DNA of 34,283 nt from JAKVCB01 sp963578605 (GTDB lineage: Bacteria > Planctomycetota > Planctomycetia > Pirellulales > Lacipirellulaceae). Location: contig CAUZEA010000061.1 in the NCBI GenBank assembly GCA_963578605.1, positions 1-34,283 on the forward strand. The letters are read 5' to 3'. The notes beneath the pieces were generated by a model. The model was not told where the DNA came from and did not search any database. It was given only the letters and a program-made list of their open reading frames with translations. Position numbers and translations under genes: made by a program. This document shows positions 24,690 to 32,991 of this stretch, one piece after another (position 1 is the first letter of the stretch; each line of letters opens with the position of its first letter).

Positions 24690-24839
24690 GCAGAGGTGCA
24701 ATCGGCTTCCACAATGCTGGCCGAAAGGTTGAGCGGTCGTATGGAGGCAGTGTGACCCGGAGCGCTCAGGACGCCACTCCGCATCTGCCAAACTTTCGCG
24801 TTTCTCAAGCCCCGACGCGTCGACGGGTGTCCCGTTCGG

Positions 24840-25823
24840 CTAGGACGTCTCGTTGGAATTGATTCGGAACAGCTTCGCCGCATTCCCGCCGTAGATTCGC
24901 GCTCGCTCCTCGTCCGAAACCGGCAGTGCGTCCACGATTGGAACGATTACGTCGGGATCGACCCACGGGTGGTCACTGGCGAACATGAGTTGGTCTGGCC
25001 CGACCATCTCCAGGCCATAGCGGACCGCCGCGGGCCATGGTGAGACTGTGTCGAACCAAATGTCACGCAGATATTCGCTTGGGGCGCGGCTCAGGTTTTC
25101 GGCACCACGCTTGAGCACCATGGTTTGGTGGTCGAGTCGACCGATCAGGTATGGAAGTGCTCCGCCGACGTGAGGACACACGATCGTCAGGCCAGGGTAC
25201 CGATCCATCAGCCCGCTCAGGATGATGCGGGCCAGCGCAATGGTCGTGTCGAACATCAACCCCAGCGCGCCAACCAGGTTGCGGCCCTCAACCTGGTCAT
25301 ACGTAACCGGGTACGCGGGATGGAGGTAGAGGGGAATCTGCAGTGACTCGGCCCGGGCGAAGAGCCACTCAAAGGCTGGTTCATCCGGGTAGCGACCGTC
25401 GAGGTTGGCGTAGAGCAGGACGCCTCGCAGATCGAGTTCATCAACGGCGCGTTCGAGTTCGTCTTGCGCTTCGGATTCGTGGTTGAGCGGCAACTCGCAG
25501 AGGCCGACGAAGCGGTCGGGGTGCTCGTGTACCTGCGCAGCAATGAAGTCATTCAGCATGCGGGCAACCATCGGGCCGTCGTCGCCAAACCGTTCTGGAC
25601 CCGGATCGTTCGGCGAAAGCACCGTTACATCGATCCCGTTGCGGTCCATCGTCTTCAGCTTGTCGGCGATGTCGGAGTGGCCGGGCATTGCGCGGCGTCG
25701 CCACTTCGCGGTATCGATATAGAGCGCGTCACCCTCACGAACCGCCCGTGGTTCTTCCGTACGGGTGAGCAGATAGTCGAGGTAGGGCTGCGGCCATACG
25801 TGGCTTTGGGTGTCAACTCGCAC
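24840..25823 (-). CDS. Amidohydrolase family (ACMSD-like, amidohydrolase 2) protein
   Basis: 327 residues from the GTG at 25823, chosen because GGAGG lies about 9 bases upstream and the family N-terminus (MRVDTQSHVWPQPYLDYL) begins there; an ATG further upstream at 25961 would add 46 residues of non-family sequence that crosses a dispersed repeat. TIM-barrel hydrolase or decarboxylase pattern: metal-site histidines in LYLHPAYPV and IVCPHVGGALP, and the Asp in MFASDHPWVDP. In the first strand the usual D-x-H-x-H is D-T-Q-S-H, so Gln6 replaces the first His. Family members decarboxylate or hydrolyse aromatic and lactone substrates. With that replacement the metal site may be mononuclear or altered. 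No clear partner gene is adjacent. Confidence 0.85.
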   Translation of the reverse strand: MRVDTQSHVWPQPYLDYLLTRTEEPRAVREGDALYIDTAKWRRRAMPGHSDIADKLKTMDRNGIDVTVLSPNDPGPERFGDDGPMVARMLNDFIAAQVHEHPDRFVGLCELPLNHESEAQDELERAVDELDLRGVLLYANLDGRYPDEPAFEWLFARAESLQIPLYLHPAYPVTYDQVEGRNLVGALGLMFDTTIALARIILSGLMDRYPGLTIVCPHVGGALPYLIGRLDHQTMVLKRGAENLSRAPSEYLRDIWFDTVSPWPAAVRYGLEMVGPDQLMFASDHPWVDPDVIVPIVDALPVSDEERARIYGGNAAKLFRINSNETS

Positions 25824-25847
25824 TCGGATACACCTCCGTGGACGCGC

Positions 25848-25914
25848 AGGATGGGAAATTTGATCTCCACAGGCAAAAGTGATTCTACGAGGAGGAACGG
25901 ATGATTCAAGGCGG
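25848..25914. repeat. 67-base dispersed direct repeat, copy 1
   Basis: It matches 28704-28770 at 60 of 67 positions, and all seven differences are transitions; the last 35 bases are identical. The minus strand reads as ALNHPFLLVES, then EIKFPIL in both copies, but no gene continues in a shared way. This copy ends 25 bases from the start of the amidohydrolase. Confidence 0.85.
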
Positions 25915-26051
25915 TGTTTGGAGATTTTGTGTGCAGTCGCCCGCTCCCAGCCAGCCAACACCCAGCGGCACCTGCGGCTCCCATGCCAACATGTGTTGGT
26001 GATGATTCGCAGGTGGCCAGGAAGGCGTCGATGTCCACGTAGCTGAGTTCC

Positions 26052-26220
26052 TCACAGCTGGTCGGCCTGAGGCGGTTCGATAAAGGCCACCACTTTCATT
26101 GGGCTACCGCAACGCGAACAACACAATGGGTCCACTGGTTAGACCCGCTTGATGAGGATCGCCCAAGTCCGGCTACAGCGAGTAGGTGGCAGGGTTGTGG
26201 CTACAGGTGATCGCCTCATG
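26052..26220 (-). pseudogene. C-terminal remnant of an IS91-like transposase
   Basis: The minus-strand frame reads CSRTWAILIKRV, a TAA where Tyr is expected, then PVDPLCCSRCGSPMKVVAFIE and PPQADQL before TGA. It closely follows the C-terminal pattern of IS91-family transposases (W..LI.RVYEVDPL.CP.CGg.MkvvafIe), including the CxxC knuckle. The N-terminal and catalytic parts are absent. It is an inactive insertion-sequence relic upstream of the amidohydrolase and just downstream of the flippase. Confidence 0.65.
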
Positions 26221-26236
26221 GACGCCGCTTCTCCGC

Positions 26237-27748
26237 TTACTGCCGGCTGGAACGGTGCAAGAAAGATCGAAAATACTCTCGCTCACGGCCATCGATCCCG
26301 AGGAACCAAATGGCAGGGACGGCGAAGGCGGCGAAGGAGAGGCCCACGGCTAGGAACCGCGCGACCCCCTCCCCCATCATGAACCGGGCCGGCAAGGCTG
26401 CCAACGCGCCAATTGTAGCGACGATCAGTGTCGGCCAGACCACCGCACCCCACCATTGGCGCATAGGGCTATTCAGGATCTGGCCAGAGAAATAGACGCG
26501 CCAAACCGTCGTTACGGAAACGCCCAATACGATACAAACAGGTAGCGTGACCGGAGGGGTACCCAGCCAAAATAGCACGCAGGCAACGGGGATCGGCATC
26601 ATCGCGTACAAGATATATTTCCGCGTGAACGGTCCGATGTCGCCGGTCGCCTGCATTGCAGGAATCGTACCGCGGCTGAGCGATTCGATCGTCAGCGCCA
26701 CGAGTGCCAGGGAGACAAACATGGCCGAGTATTGCGGCGGGTTTTCGAGCCAAATCTGCATCACGTTCTGGATATCCAAGACCACCGGCACGGCAATCAG
26801 AAGTGACGCGAACGTCGCGAACTTCGACATCGCTAGCATCAAGGAGGTGACGTTCTCGCGATTACCGGTTCCCTCGGTCTTCATGATGGCAGGCGTGGCG
26901 CTCGCTATGACGCCGTACGTCATGCCCTCCAGGTATCCCGCCGCTCGTGAGCTGACGGTCCACGTGGCATTGAGGGCGGGCCCAAAGAACAGGTTGAGCA
27001 AGATCGATGATCCGCGTATTTGCAAGTTCCAAGCCATGCCCCCCAGCGCAGTCCAGCCGGCGAAGGAAGCGATCGCCCGCACTCGGGAAAGACGAAACAG
27101 AGAGGGGCGAATCCGGGCGTCTGGAAAGAGGAAGAAGCAGCTCCCCGCGATGAGCATGAAGTAAATAGTACGAGCCCCCAGCGTCAACACTGCAAACGTG
27201 ATTAGGCGGTCGCCCGGAATGTAAAACAACAGCCAAATGGCGAGGAAGGTTAGCATGGCGCTAGGTATCCTCAGCAGCGAATGGAGCACCAAGGCTTGAT
27301 GGGCGGTCAGGGCGGCGGAGCAAGGGGAGGTTACCAGTGTGACCAGCACTATCACTAGAGTCGATTGATAGACCCAAAATGCTGCGTCGAGCCGGTCGGG
27401 TGGGATCGTTAGCCAACGAAGGCAGAGTGACAGGCATTCCCCCACGACCAAAATGAGCAGCGACATGATAAAGAAAAGTCCGATCGTCGTATTGAATACG
27501 ACCCGAAACTCATCGCGATCGTCTCCTCCTAGCGAATGAGCCAGATGGCGGACCGCGCTAGCCGTGAAGCTGCTTCCAAGCATCGCGAGCAATGCCGTGC
27601 TGGCGCCCAGGACGTTGTATATACCAACATCCGCGTCGCCGAGTGCCTGGAACAGCAGCCGCGTGCCGTACACCCCAAGGCCGACCGTTAGCGCTTTCTG
27701 TCCGTAGATCGCCAACGTATTTCGAATCAGCAGTTTAGCTTGTCTCAT
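26237..27748 (-). CDS. Polysaccharide/oligosaccharide flippase (Wzx-like, MOP/MATE superfamily)
   Basis: 503 residues from ATG 27748 (MRQAKLLIRNTLAIYGQKAL), a typical flippase start; an upstream in-frame ATG at 27814 would add 22 non-hydrophobic residues. About 12-14 membrane spans are visible, with the family pattern of an Arg/Lys-containing first loop (YGTRLLFQALGDADVGIYNV) and repeated Gly/Pro-rich helices. Such proteins move lipid-linked sugar units across the inner membrane for capsule or exopolysaccharide. A damaged glycosyltransferase lies upstream on the same strand, as would be expected of an exopolysaccharide locus. Intact in itself, but flanked by IS91-like relics and the 67-base repeats, so it may have been carried or stranded by rearrangement. 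Confidence 0.88.
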   Translation of the reverse strand: MRQAKLLIRNTLAIYGQKALTVGLGVYGTRLLFQALGDADVGIYNVLGASTALLAMLGSSFTASAVRHLAHSLGGDDRDEFRVVFNTTIGLFFIMSLLILVVGECLSLCLRWLTIPPDRLDAAFWVYQSTLVIVLVTLVTSPCSAALTAHQALVLHSLLRIPSAMLTFLAIWLLFYIPGDRLITFAVLTLGARTIYFMLIAGSCFFLFPDARIRPSLFRLSRVRAIASFAGWTALGGMAWNLQIRGSSILLNLFFGPALNATWTVSSRAAGYLEGMTYGVIASATPAIMKTEGTGNRENVTSLMLAMSKFATFASLLIAVPVVLDIQNVMQIWLENPPQYSAMFVSLALVALTIESLSRGTIPAMQATGDIGPFTRKYILYAMMPIPVACVLFWLGTPPVTLPVCIVLGVSVTTVWRVYFSGQILNSPMRQWWGAVVWPTLIVATIGALAALPARFMMGEGVARFLAVGLSFAAFAVPAIWFLGIDGREREYFRSFLHRSSRQ

Positions 27749-28011
27749 GGCTGATCTAGTGCCACTAGTTCCAAGTTTGGAGAAAAACGCACGAATACCA
27801 GGGTCGAAGTCCACGCAAGTAAAAAACGTTGGAAGCTGTTAGCTTCGACCAGCCCGCACACAGGACCTTGTAAGAAACCGTCGCGAAACTTGGAACTACT
27901 GAGTGTCATGTTGAAGCTGAATCGATTTTTCGAAAGGCTGGCCGGCAGAACCACCGACTTTTGTGTCATCTCAGGTTGGAAGTAGCACGAGCCAATCAAT
28001 CGACAACCGGG

Positions 28012-28629
28012 TTAGGGTGGGTGTCCGAACAGGAGATCGTTATCGAGCACGATTGGCCGCAACTCGGGTTCGATTTGCGAGCAGGGAAGCGGGTGGTTCG
28101 TCATTCGACGCATCAATCGATAAGTGGACGGTGCCACGGGCCTGCGAGCTTGGAGGCGGGTACTCCCTTCCCAAATCCCCCTCGCCAAACCTAGGAAAGC
28201 AGGCCCCGCGTACATGATCTCTCGACAATTGTTTTTGGCGCGCTGCGGATAGTGGTCAATCTCGACGTTTGAACTCACTCGCACGACATATTCATGATCG
28301 AGAAGTCGGATGGCATACGTTGGCTCTTCTGACTGCCGGCCGACGCCCGAATAGCCACCCAGCTCGACGAAGAGTTGGCGCCGCTTGGCATTCGATCCTC
28401 CAGGGTAGACGAAGCTGCCCGGGAAATCGATCGATTCTCGCCCTGGTACTGGTGCTGGTGGTTGCGTCGTGCCATCCGGCCAATGATTGCTGTAAGGTAT
28501 CGAGTCGATCGCCTGACAGAGAACCACTTTGCGGTCTTTTGTTGTGATCAGAACCGTCGCCGCAGGGCGATCTTCGCCATTGGCCGACATTCGATTGTTG
28601 ACCTGGGGAGAATTCGATTGGGAACACAT
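28012..28629 (-). pseudogene. Family 2 glycosyltransferase with an internal deletion
   Basis: From ATG 28629 the frame encodes AATVLITTKDRKVVLCQAIDSI, the N-terminal nucleotide-sugar strand of GT2 enzymes. It then jumps after about 25 unrelated residues to GSFVYPGGSNAKRRQLFVEL, GGYSGVGRQSEEPTYAIRLL and NVEIDHYPQRAKNN, the acceptor-side half (pattern: .ggn...rr..f.e.GgydE.....ED...a.Rll). The central part that should carry the DxD motif is missing, so about 100 residues have been lost and the protein cannot be a normal GT2 enzyme. The reading frame itself remains open for 205 codons. Its position upstream of the flippase suggests a former exopolysaccharide operon. Confidence 0.6.
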
Positions 28630-28703
28630 AACTCGCCTCTTCAGCCGGCGATCGGCAAAGCTCGATGCCAGGGGAGACATCGCTAAAATGGCACACAGCC
28701 AAA

Positions 28704-28770
28704 AGGATAGGAAATTTGATTTCCGCGGACAGAAATGATTCTACGAGGAGGAACGGATGATTCAAGGCGG
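28704..28770. repeat. 67-base dispersed direct repeat, copy 2
   Basis: Second copy of the repeat at 25848-25914, same orientation. It lies just upstream of the damaged glycosyltransferase and about 135 bases from the second transposase relic. Confidence 0.85.
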
Positions 28771-28887
28771 AAAGGAGCCCGGGGTGGCCGTGGCCGCCCA
28801 CGGATCCGTGAATCATCGAATGCCCGATCCAGCTTGTCCGATTAACTCATCAAGATTCGGGACTCTTGAAGCTACAATCCCGGCCCC

Positions 28888-29073
28888 CCCGCAGAACCAA
28901 ACGACCCACTTGTCCGCTATTACGGCTGGTACTCGCACCGGCGGCAGGGCATGCGAGCAAAGCTCAAAAAGGCCAAACACTCGGACGACCAACTGCCCAT
29001 CGACCGCTCGGTGCGGAACGGTCCGCCAGCGGAGATGCGCGTGCTGGTTCCGTGTCGCGATGGGCCATGTTGA
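28888..29073 (+). pseudogene. Internal fragment of an IS91-like transposase
   Basis: The plus-strand frame reads AEPNDPLVRYYGWYSHRRQG, then MRAKLKKAKHSDDQLPIDRS and PPAEMRVLVPCRDGP to TGA. The RYYGWYS..RG block is characteristic of IS91-family transposases, between the Tyr-containing catalytic domain and the C-terminal CxxC region. Nothing upstream continues the protein. It is the opposite strand and a different part of the transposase from the relic at 26052, so two separate insertion events, or one rearranged element, are possible. Confidence 0.55.
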
Positions 29074-29423
29074 ACGACAGGTCCAGCTGCGACTGCTCGG
29101 CAAGAAATCGCGCGATTGCCGCACGACTGGGGCGAGACCAACAAAGCATCGCAGGGAGTCCTTGGGCCAGGGGGGGGGGTCACTGCGGGGCTCAAACGGC
29201 AATCCGCCCTCATGCCCCCACACGGATGCCTCCACACGGTTTTGTGTGGTTTTAACGTGAAGTGGTAAAATTTGCGAGGGCGTGGTGCGTCAATACGGCC
29301 GTTCGGTCGGCTGGGGCCTGGCCAGGGTCGTGCCAACGTGTGCGTGGTTTCGAGCTTGATTGCGGCTATGATAACCTTAGACAGATGGCGTGGTTTTGAC
29401 AGACGTTTCAGAAGGACAGGTGC
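29074..29423. other. Upstream region of the LamG protein gene
   Basis: 350 bases without a gene I can support. It holds one hairpin (listed separately) and a TATGAT at 29367-29372 that could be a -10 element; no convincing -35 lies at the usual distance. The ribosome-binding site AGAAGGACAGG precedes the ATG at 29424. Confidence 0.4.
29232..29253 (+). terminator. Short terminator-like hairpin
   Basis: CCACAC at 29232-29237 pairs with GTGTGG at 29244-29249 around a 6-base loop, followed by TTTT. The stem is only six pairs. It could end transcription from the left, or be part of a degenerate IS91-like element end, since those elements carry hairpins. Confidence 0.35.
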
Positions 29424-32400
29424 ATGACTGCTATGAAGTCGGCTGGTGGGAAATGGACGAGTGCGAAGGGGTTGGTTCTCTGGCTGGGCCTTGCTGGGGT
29501 CGCGACGACCGGCTGGGCGGCCCGACCCGCTGGGCCGGTGGCCGAGTGGAACTTCGATGAGCGTTCAACCGTGGATGGCAAAGGTGATATGGCGCGCGAC
29601 TCAAGTGGCCATGGGCACACCGCACAACTTCACGGCCCGGTGTGGGTCAAACATGGCAAGGGATTTGTCATTGGCCTGGATGGGTTTGATGACTACGTCG
29701 ATTGCGGCAACAGTGTCGACCTGGGGCTTGGCGGGCCGGTCACGTTGGAAGCCTGGGTCCAATCGAACCGCAAGGCGCACGGAGAAGCAAAACTGCTGGG
29801 CGAGGAGTATTCGACCTATGTGATGACCTACTACAACGGAGAACAGGTCTACTGGTACATCAGTAGTGGCGGCAACAATATTCGTGGCCGACTGTCACTC
29901 CACCAGTGGTATCACGTGGCTGCCTCGTTTGATGGCCAGCAGATGCGAATGTGGGTCAACGGACAACAGGTGGCCAGCAAAGAGTCCGACATTAAGGAGT
30001 ACCAGCCAAAAGGCCGTTTTCATATTGGCGCCCAGGGGGGACCGAAAAGCCCCAAGTTCAAGGGGATGGTCGACCGGGTTCGGATCTACAATCGGCCCTT
30101 CTCTGATGACGAAGCGCTGCAGCATTTCCAGGCAGAGAAGGACGAATACCTCGACCTGACGTGGGCAGGACGCGTGAAGGTCACGCCCTATTTCTACCGC
30201 GATCGTCAACAGCTCGTGGTGGAGTGTGACTACAAAGGACTGCAGCCACTTCAAGGGGTGGGGCGGCTTCTAGTGACACTGGCCAGCAAAGAGAACCCGG
30301 CAGAGATTCTCCAGCAGATCCAAATCGATCGTGTGTCGGCAAAGGCCGGCCTGGCCGAGGTCACGCTGCCGTGGGGCGACCTGGCCGCAGGCAACTATGT
30401 GGTTCGCGCTACGCTGACCGATGACCATGGTGCCTACCCAGTGGAGCAGTTCGACTTTTCGTGCCCGATAAACGCGCCCGCCCTGGTTGGGCCGGCCGAT
30501 AAACAGGTTGCACCACTGCCGGTCGCACAACGGCTGACTCCTTTTCAGGTTCAAATGGGCGCCGGTGGCGGTTTTACCGTGACCGTTGATTCTCAAAGCT
30601 ATCCGTTCGAGTCCCGCATCTCCTGGCCTCACGGAGACTTTAATCGTTTGTGGGCCCGCGAAAAACCAGCCAGCGGCAGTGAAAAACAGTGGCATGTTGA
30701 AGTGCGCGAGGTTCCACCGGAGGACGTGGTTCATAAAAAAGATCCCAAAAATCAGGCCACCAGCCCAGGCCCACCGACCCGATACCAGGTACGCGCCGGT
30801 GGCGCCTCCTATACGCTCGACCGCCAGGTCGAGGTTTTCCCCACCCATGTTTACGTGAAAGACCGATACACCAATACGACCGACCAGGACCTTGGACTGC
30901 TGATCTACAACGAGACACCCCTTAAGCCGGGGCAGGTGAAAAAGTCTTTTCTTTCAGGCTACGACCGTCGTGGGCGTCAGCAGGAAGGGTCCACCGATTA
31001 TTGTCCCTCGGCTTTTTTCACCGATGCCAATACAGGAATAGGGATCGTACCGATCGACGACGTCTACGTAGTGCAGGCTGCACCCTACGTCGACTGGGAA
31101 GGCGTCTCGGGCGTTGGAACCGAAAAGTTCGCGCTGGCGGCTGGGGCGTCTTACACGCTTGAGTGGTCGGTTTATCCAACCGATTCAGGAGATTACTACG
31201 ATTTTGTCAACCATTTCAGAACCGTTGAAAACCGGATTGGCCGGGTCGATGGCGGTTCGGGGTATGTCACTTACAGCCCGGCCAGTCGTCGTATGGTGGT
31301 CGACAAAATTTTTATGGCCAAACGAAATTTGAAGGTCGGCATCACCCCGGTGCTGTCGCGCCCGGTGGATGATCCCAACCTTCCGATCGAAGGCATTGAG
31401 TTCATTGATTTTCCCAAGGAACGGCAACTGCTGCGACTTCAGAATACGGCCCTTCACAAGCAGCATCCCGGGATCAAGCTGGTTTTCCATATTGCCCACA
31501 GCCTGTTCGCAACCAACACCCCCAGCCGGTTTGCCGATTCGGCAGTGATCGATGCAGGGGGCCAGCAGGCGCGGTGGGGCGATGGACGCTACTTCGGCCC
31601 GGAAAATGCCGCAGCAGGCTGGCGCTACTGGGGGTTTTACCCTTATCGGGATCCCGAAACGGGGGCCACCAACAGTTTTCACGATGCGCTGCTTGAGAGC
31701 GTGGACGTGATGATGGACGAGATGGGGTTTGATGGGGGCCAACTCGATGGATTTTTGGCCGGCTACACCGGCCAGTGGTCTTACGATACCGACGTGCGCT
31801 GGGATCAACACTCTGCGGAAATCAATCACCAGACCAAGACGATCGCCCGCCGGGTGAACTCGGTGATTCTGATTTCGTTGCCGTCGATGATCGAGTATGC
31901 ACGCAAAATTCGCGACAAGGGGGGAGTCCTGATTGGGATGCACACCGTGTTCATGCGGAGCATTGCCAACGAAAAACACATCATCTTCACCGACGAGGGC
32001 ACGGGGCCGCAATTGCACCTGGCCCCGAACATGATGCCGCTGAGCTTTCCGCAGTTGAAGAACGAGAAAGAACTCTATCTCGATATGCTCGACAAATTGA
32101 GTTGGGGCGAGATGTTTATTCCCTACAGCGAGCCAACCTTCTGGGGTGGTTTGACACACGATACCTTGTCTTCAAAGCAGTTTCCAATCACGTTCGAAGA
32201 AATTCGAGCCGGTATGGTCAAAGGGAAAGAGCGCATCGTGACGATGAATTCGGGAGTGTACGGCTGGCACGGCGACGATCGCTTGCACCAGGTGCACAAG
32301 TTCGATGGGCGAGGTGCACCCGCACCCCATGATTTTGTCACCACCGTCAGTCCGCCAGCTGGCAGGGCAGGCCCGAAAGTCGAAGGGCAGGCCGCCGCAG

Positions 32401-32735
32401 GCGTACGTACCGAGTTGGAGTTGGCCGATCACGAATCGGCCGTGATTGAGCCGATCCCAACGAGACTGGTTGCCAGTTCCCCGGTCAATGTGCGCGTGTT
32501 GCAGTGCGAGGACGAGTCCTTGCATCTGCTTCTCAACGGCCAGGGTGCTGCGGCCCTGGAGTTTTACGTTGGTTCCTCATGGCCCGATTGGAGAAATCCG
32601 CCCGGATACCAGGCCACCGTTGGCACCACGACCCAGGTCCTTGCGGTAACCGAAGAGACGGGCATCCTGACCGTGCCTCTAAACCTGACAGGCCCCGTGG
32701 AGGTAAGCATTGCCCCCGCCGGTGAGGACGAGTGA
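29424..32735 (+). CDS. Large secreted LamG-domain protein, probably polysaccharide-active
   Basis: 1103 residues, complete. Residues 1-33 are a signal peptide (core LVLWLGLAGVATTGWA). Residues about 36-235 are a LamG/concanavalin-like domain: RDSSGHGHTAQLHGP, GLDGFDDYVDCGN, VTLEAWVQSN, QWYHVAASFDG and MVDRVRIYNRPFSDDE. A beta-rich part runs to about 620, followed by a probable barrel with SVDVMMDEMGFDGGQLDGF near residues 757-776, whose acidic residues could be catalytic, and DEGTG near 855. The C-terminus is a further beta domain. LamG domains commonly bind carbohydrate; the hydrolase role is inferred from this layout and I cannot name a family. The start has a good Shine-Dalgarno (AGAAGGACAGG). 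Preceded by a hairpin, followed by a tandem repeat and a degraded dockerin-type gene. Confidence 0.85.
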   Translation: MTAMKSAGGKWTSAKGLVLWLGLAGVATTGWAARPAGPVAEWNFDERSTVDGKGDMARDSSGHGHTAQLHGPVWVKHGKGFVIGLDGFDDYVDCGNSVDLGLGGPVTLEAWVQSNRKAHGEAKLLGEEYSTYVMTYYNGEQVYWYISSGGNNIRGRLSLHQWYHVAASFDGQQMRMWVNGQQVASKESDIKEYQPKGRFHIGAQGGPKSPKFKGMVDRVRIYNRPFSDDEALQHFQAEKDEYLDLTWAGRVKVTPYFYRDRQQLVVECDYKGLQPLQGVGRLLVTLASKENPAEILQQIQIDRVSAKAGLAEVTLPWGDLAAGNYVVRATLTDDHGAYPVEQFDFSCPINAPALVGPADKQVAPLPVAQRLTPFQVQMGAGGGFTVTVDSQSYPFESRISWPHGDFNRLWAREKPASGSEKQWHVEVREVPPEDVVHKKDPKNQATSPGPPTRYQVRAGGASYTLDRQVEVFPTHVYVKDRYTNTTDQDLGLLIYNETPLKPGQVKKSFLSGYDRRGRQQEGSTDYCPSAFFTDANTGIGIVPIDDVYVVQAAPYVDWEGVSGVGTEKFALAAGASYTLEWSVYPTDSGDYYDFVNHFRTVENRIGRVDGGSGYVTYSPASRRMVVDKIFMAKRNLKVGITPVLSRPVDDPNLPIEGIEFIDFPKERQLLRLQNTALHKQHPGIKLVFHIAHSLFATNTPSRFADSAVIDAGGQQARWGDGRYFGPENAAAGWRYWGFYPYRDPETGATNSFHDALLESVDVMMDEMGFDGGQLDGFLAGYTGQWSYDTDVRWDQHSAEINHQTKTIARRVNSVILISLPSMIEYARKIRDKGGVLIGMHTVFMRSIANEKHIIFTDEGTGPQLHLAPNMMPLSFPQLKNEKELYLDMLDKLSWGEMFIPYSEPTFWGGLTHDTLSSKQFPITFEEIRAGMVKGKERIVTMNSGVYGWHGDDRLHQVHKFDGRGAPAPHDFVTTVSPPAGRAGPKVEGQAAAGVRTELELADHESAVIEPIPTRLVASSPVNVRVLQCEDESLHLLLNGQGAAALEFYVGSSWPDWRNPPGYQATVGTTTQVLAVTEETGILTVPLNLTGPVEVSIAPAGEDE

Positions 32736-32764
32736 ACGAGCCGTGGATCGATGGAGTGTCAGCT

Positions 32765-32848
32765 TTGCGGGGTCCATAGCGCGGGGCCCATAGTGCGGGG
32801 TTCCAGGGCGGCAGTTCCAGGACGGCAGTTCCAGGACGGCGGTTCCAG
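32765..32848. repeat. 14-base tandem repeat, six units
   Basis: Six successive 14-base units. The last three (GGCGGCAGTTCCAG, GACGGCAGTTCCAG, GACGGCGGTTCCAG) differ by one or two bases; the first two are more diverged (GCGCGGGGCCCATA and relatives). It is in the intergenic region 30 bases after the LamG gene. The period is not a multiple of three, so it is not a coding repeat. Confidence 0.75.
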
Positions 32849-32880
32849 GACCGGTTTCGGTTGCAGGCCCACTAATTATT

Positions 32881-32909
32881 TTGAGTCTGCAAGAGGGTTT
32901 CTATATAGT
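32881..32909 (+). promoter_or_regulatory. Sigma-70-like promoter for the dockerin-type gene
   Basis: TTGAGT at 32881-32886 and TATAGT at 32904-32909 are separated by 17 bases, the best match to the housekeeping consensus seen in this part of the window. It lies 83 bases upstream of the ATG at 32992. The predicted RNA leader would contain the inverted repeats at 32931-32969. Confidence 0.4.
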
Positions 32910-32930
32910 GAAAGGGTGGAGCCCAACGGA

Positions 32931-32969
32931 AGAGACCTCAGCGGGTCTCTGGCCGGTTGTGGAGAGACC
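32931..32969 (+). promoter_or_regulatory. Leader with three alternating complementary heptamers
   Basis: AGAGACC (32931-32937), GGTCTCT (32944-32950) and AGAGACC (32963-32969). The middle block can pair with either flank, giving two mutually exclusive hairpins with loops of 6 and 12 bases. Such alternation is typical of attenuators or switches, but no ligand-binding domain is recognisable. Confidence 0.35.
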
Positions 32970-32991
32970 CTGTTTTATGAGAACCATTCCA

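Noticed and set aside
28757..29260. 167-codon plus-strand ORF over the transposase relic
   Set aside because: The recognisable RYYGWYS block is in another frame; this ORF is a shadow with Thr/Arg/Cys bias.
31185..32159. 324-codon minus-strand ORF
   Set aside because: Antisense of the LamG gene; no ribosome-binding site and biased composition.
32765..32848. CRISPR array
   Set aside because: The units are 14 bases with no spacers; this is a simple tandem repeat. No Cas gene is present.
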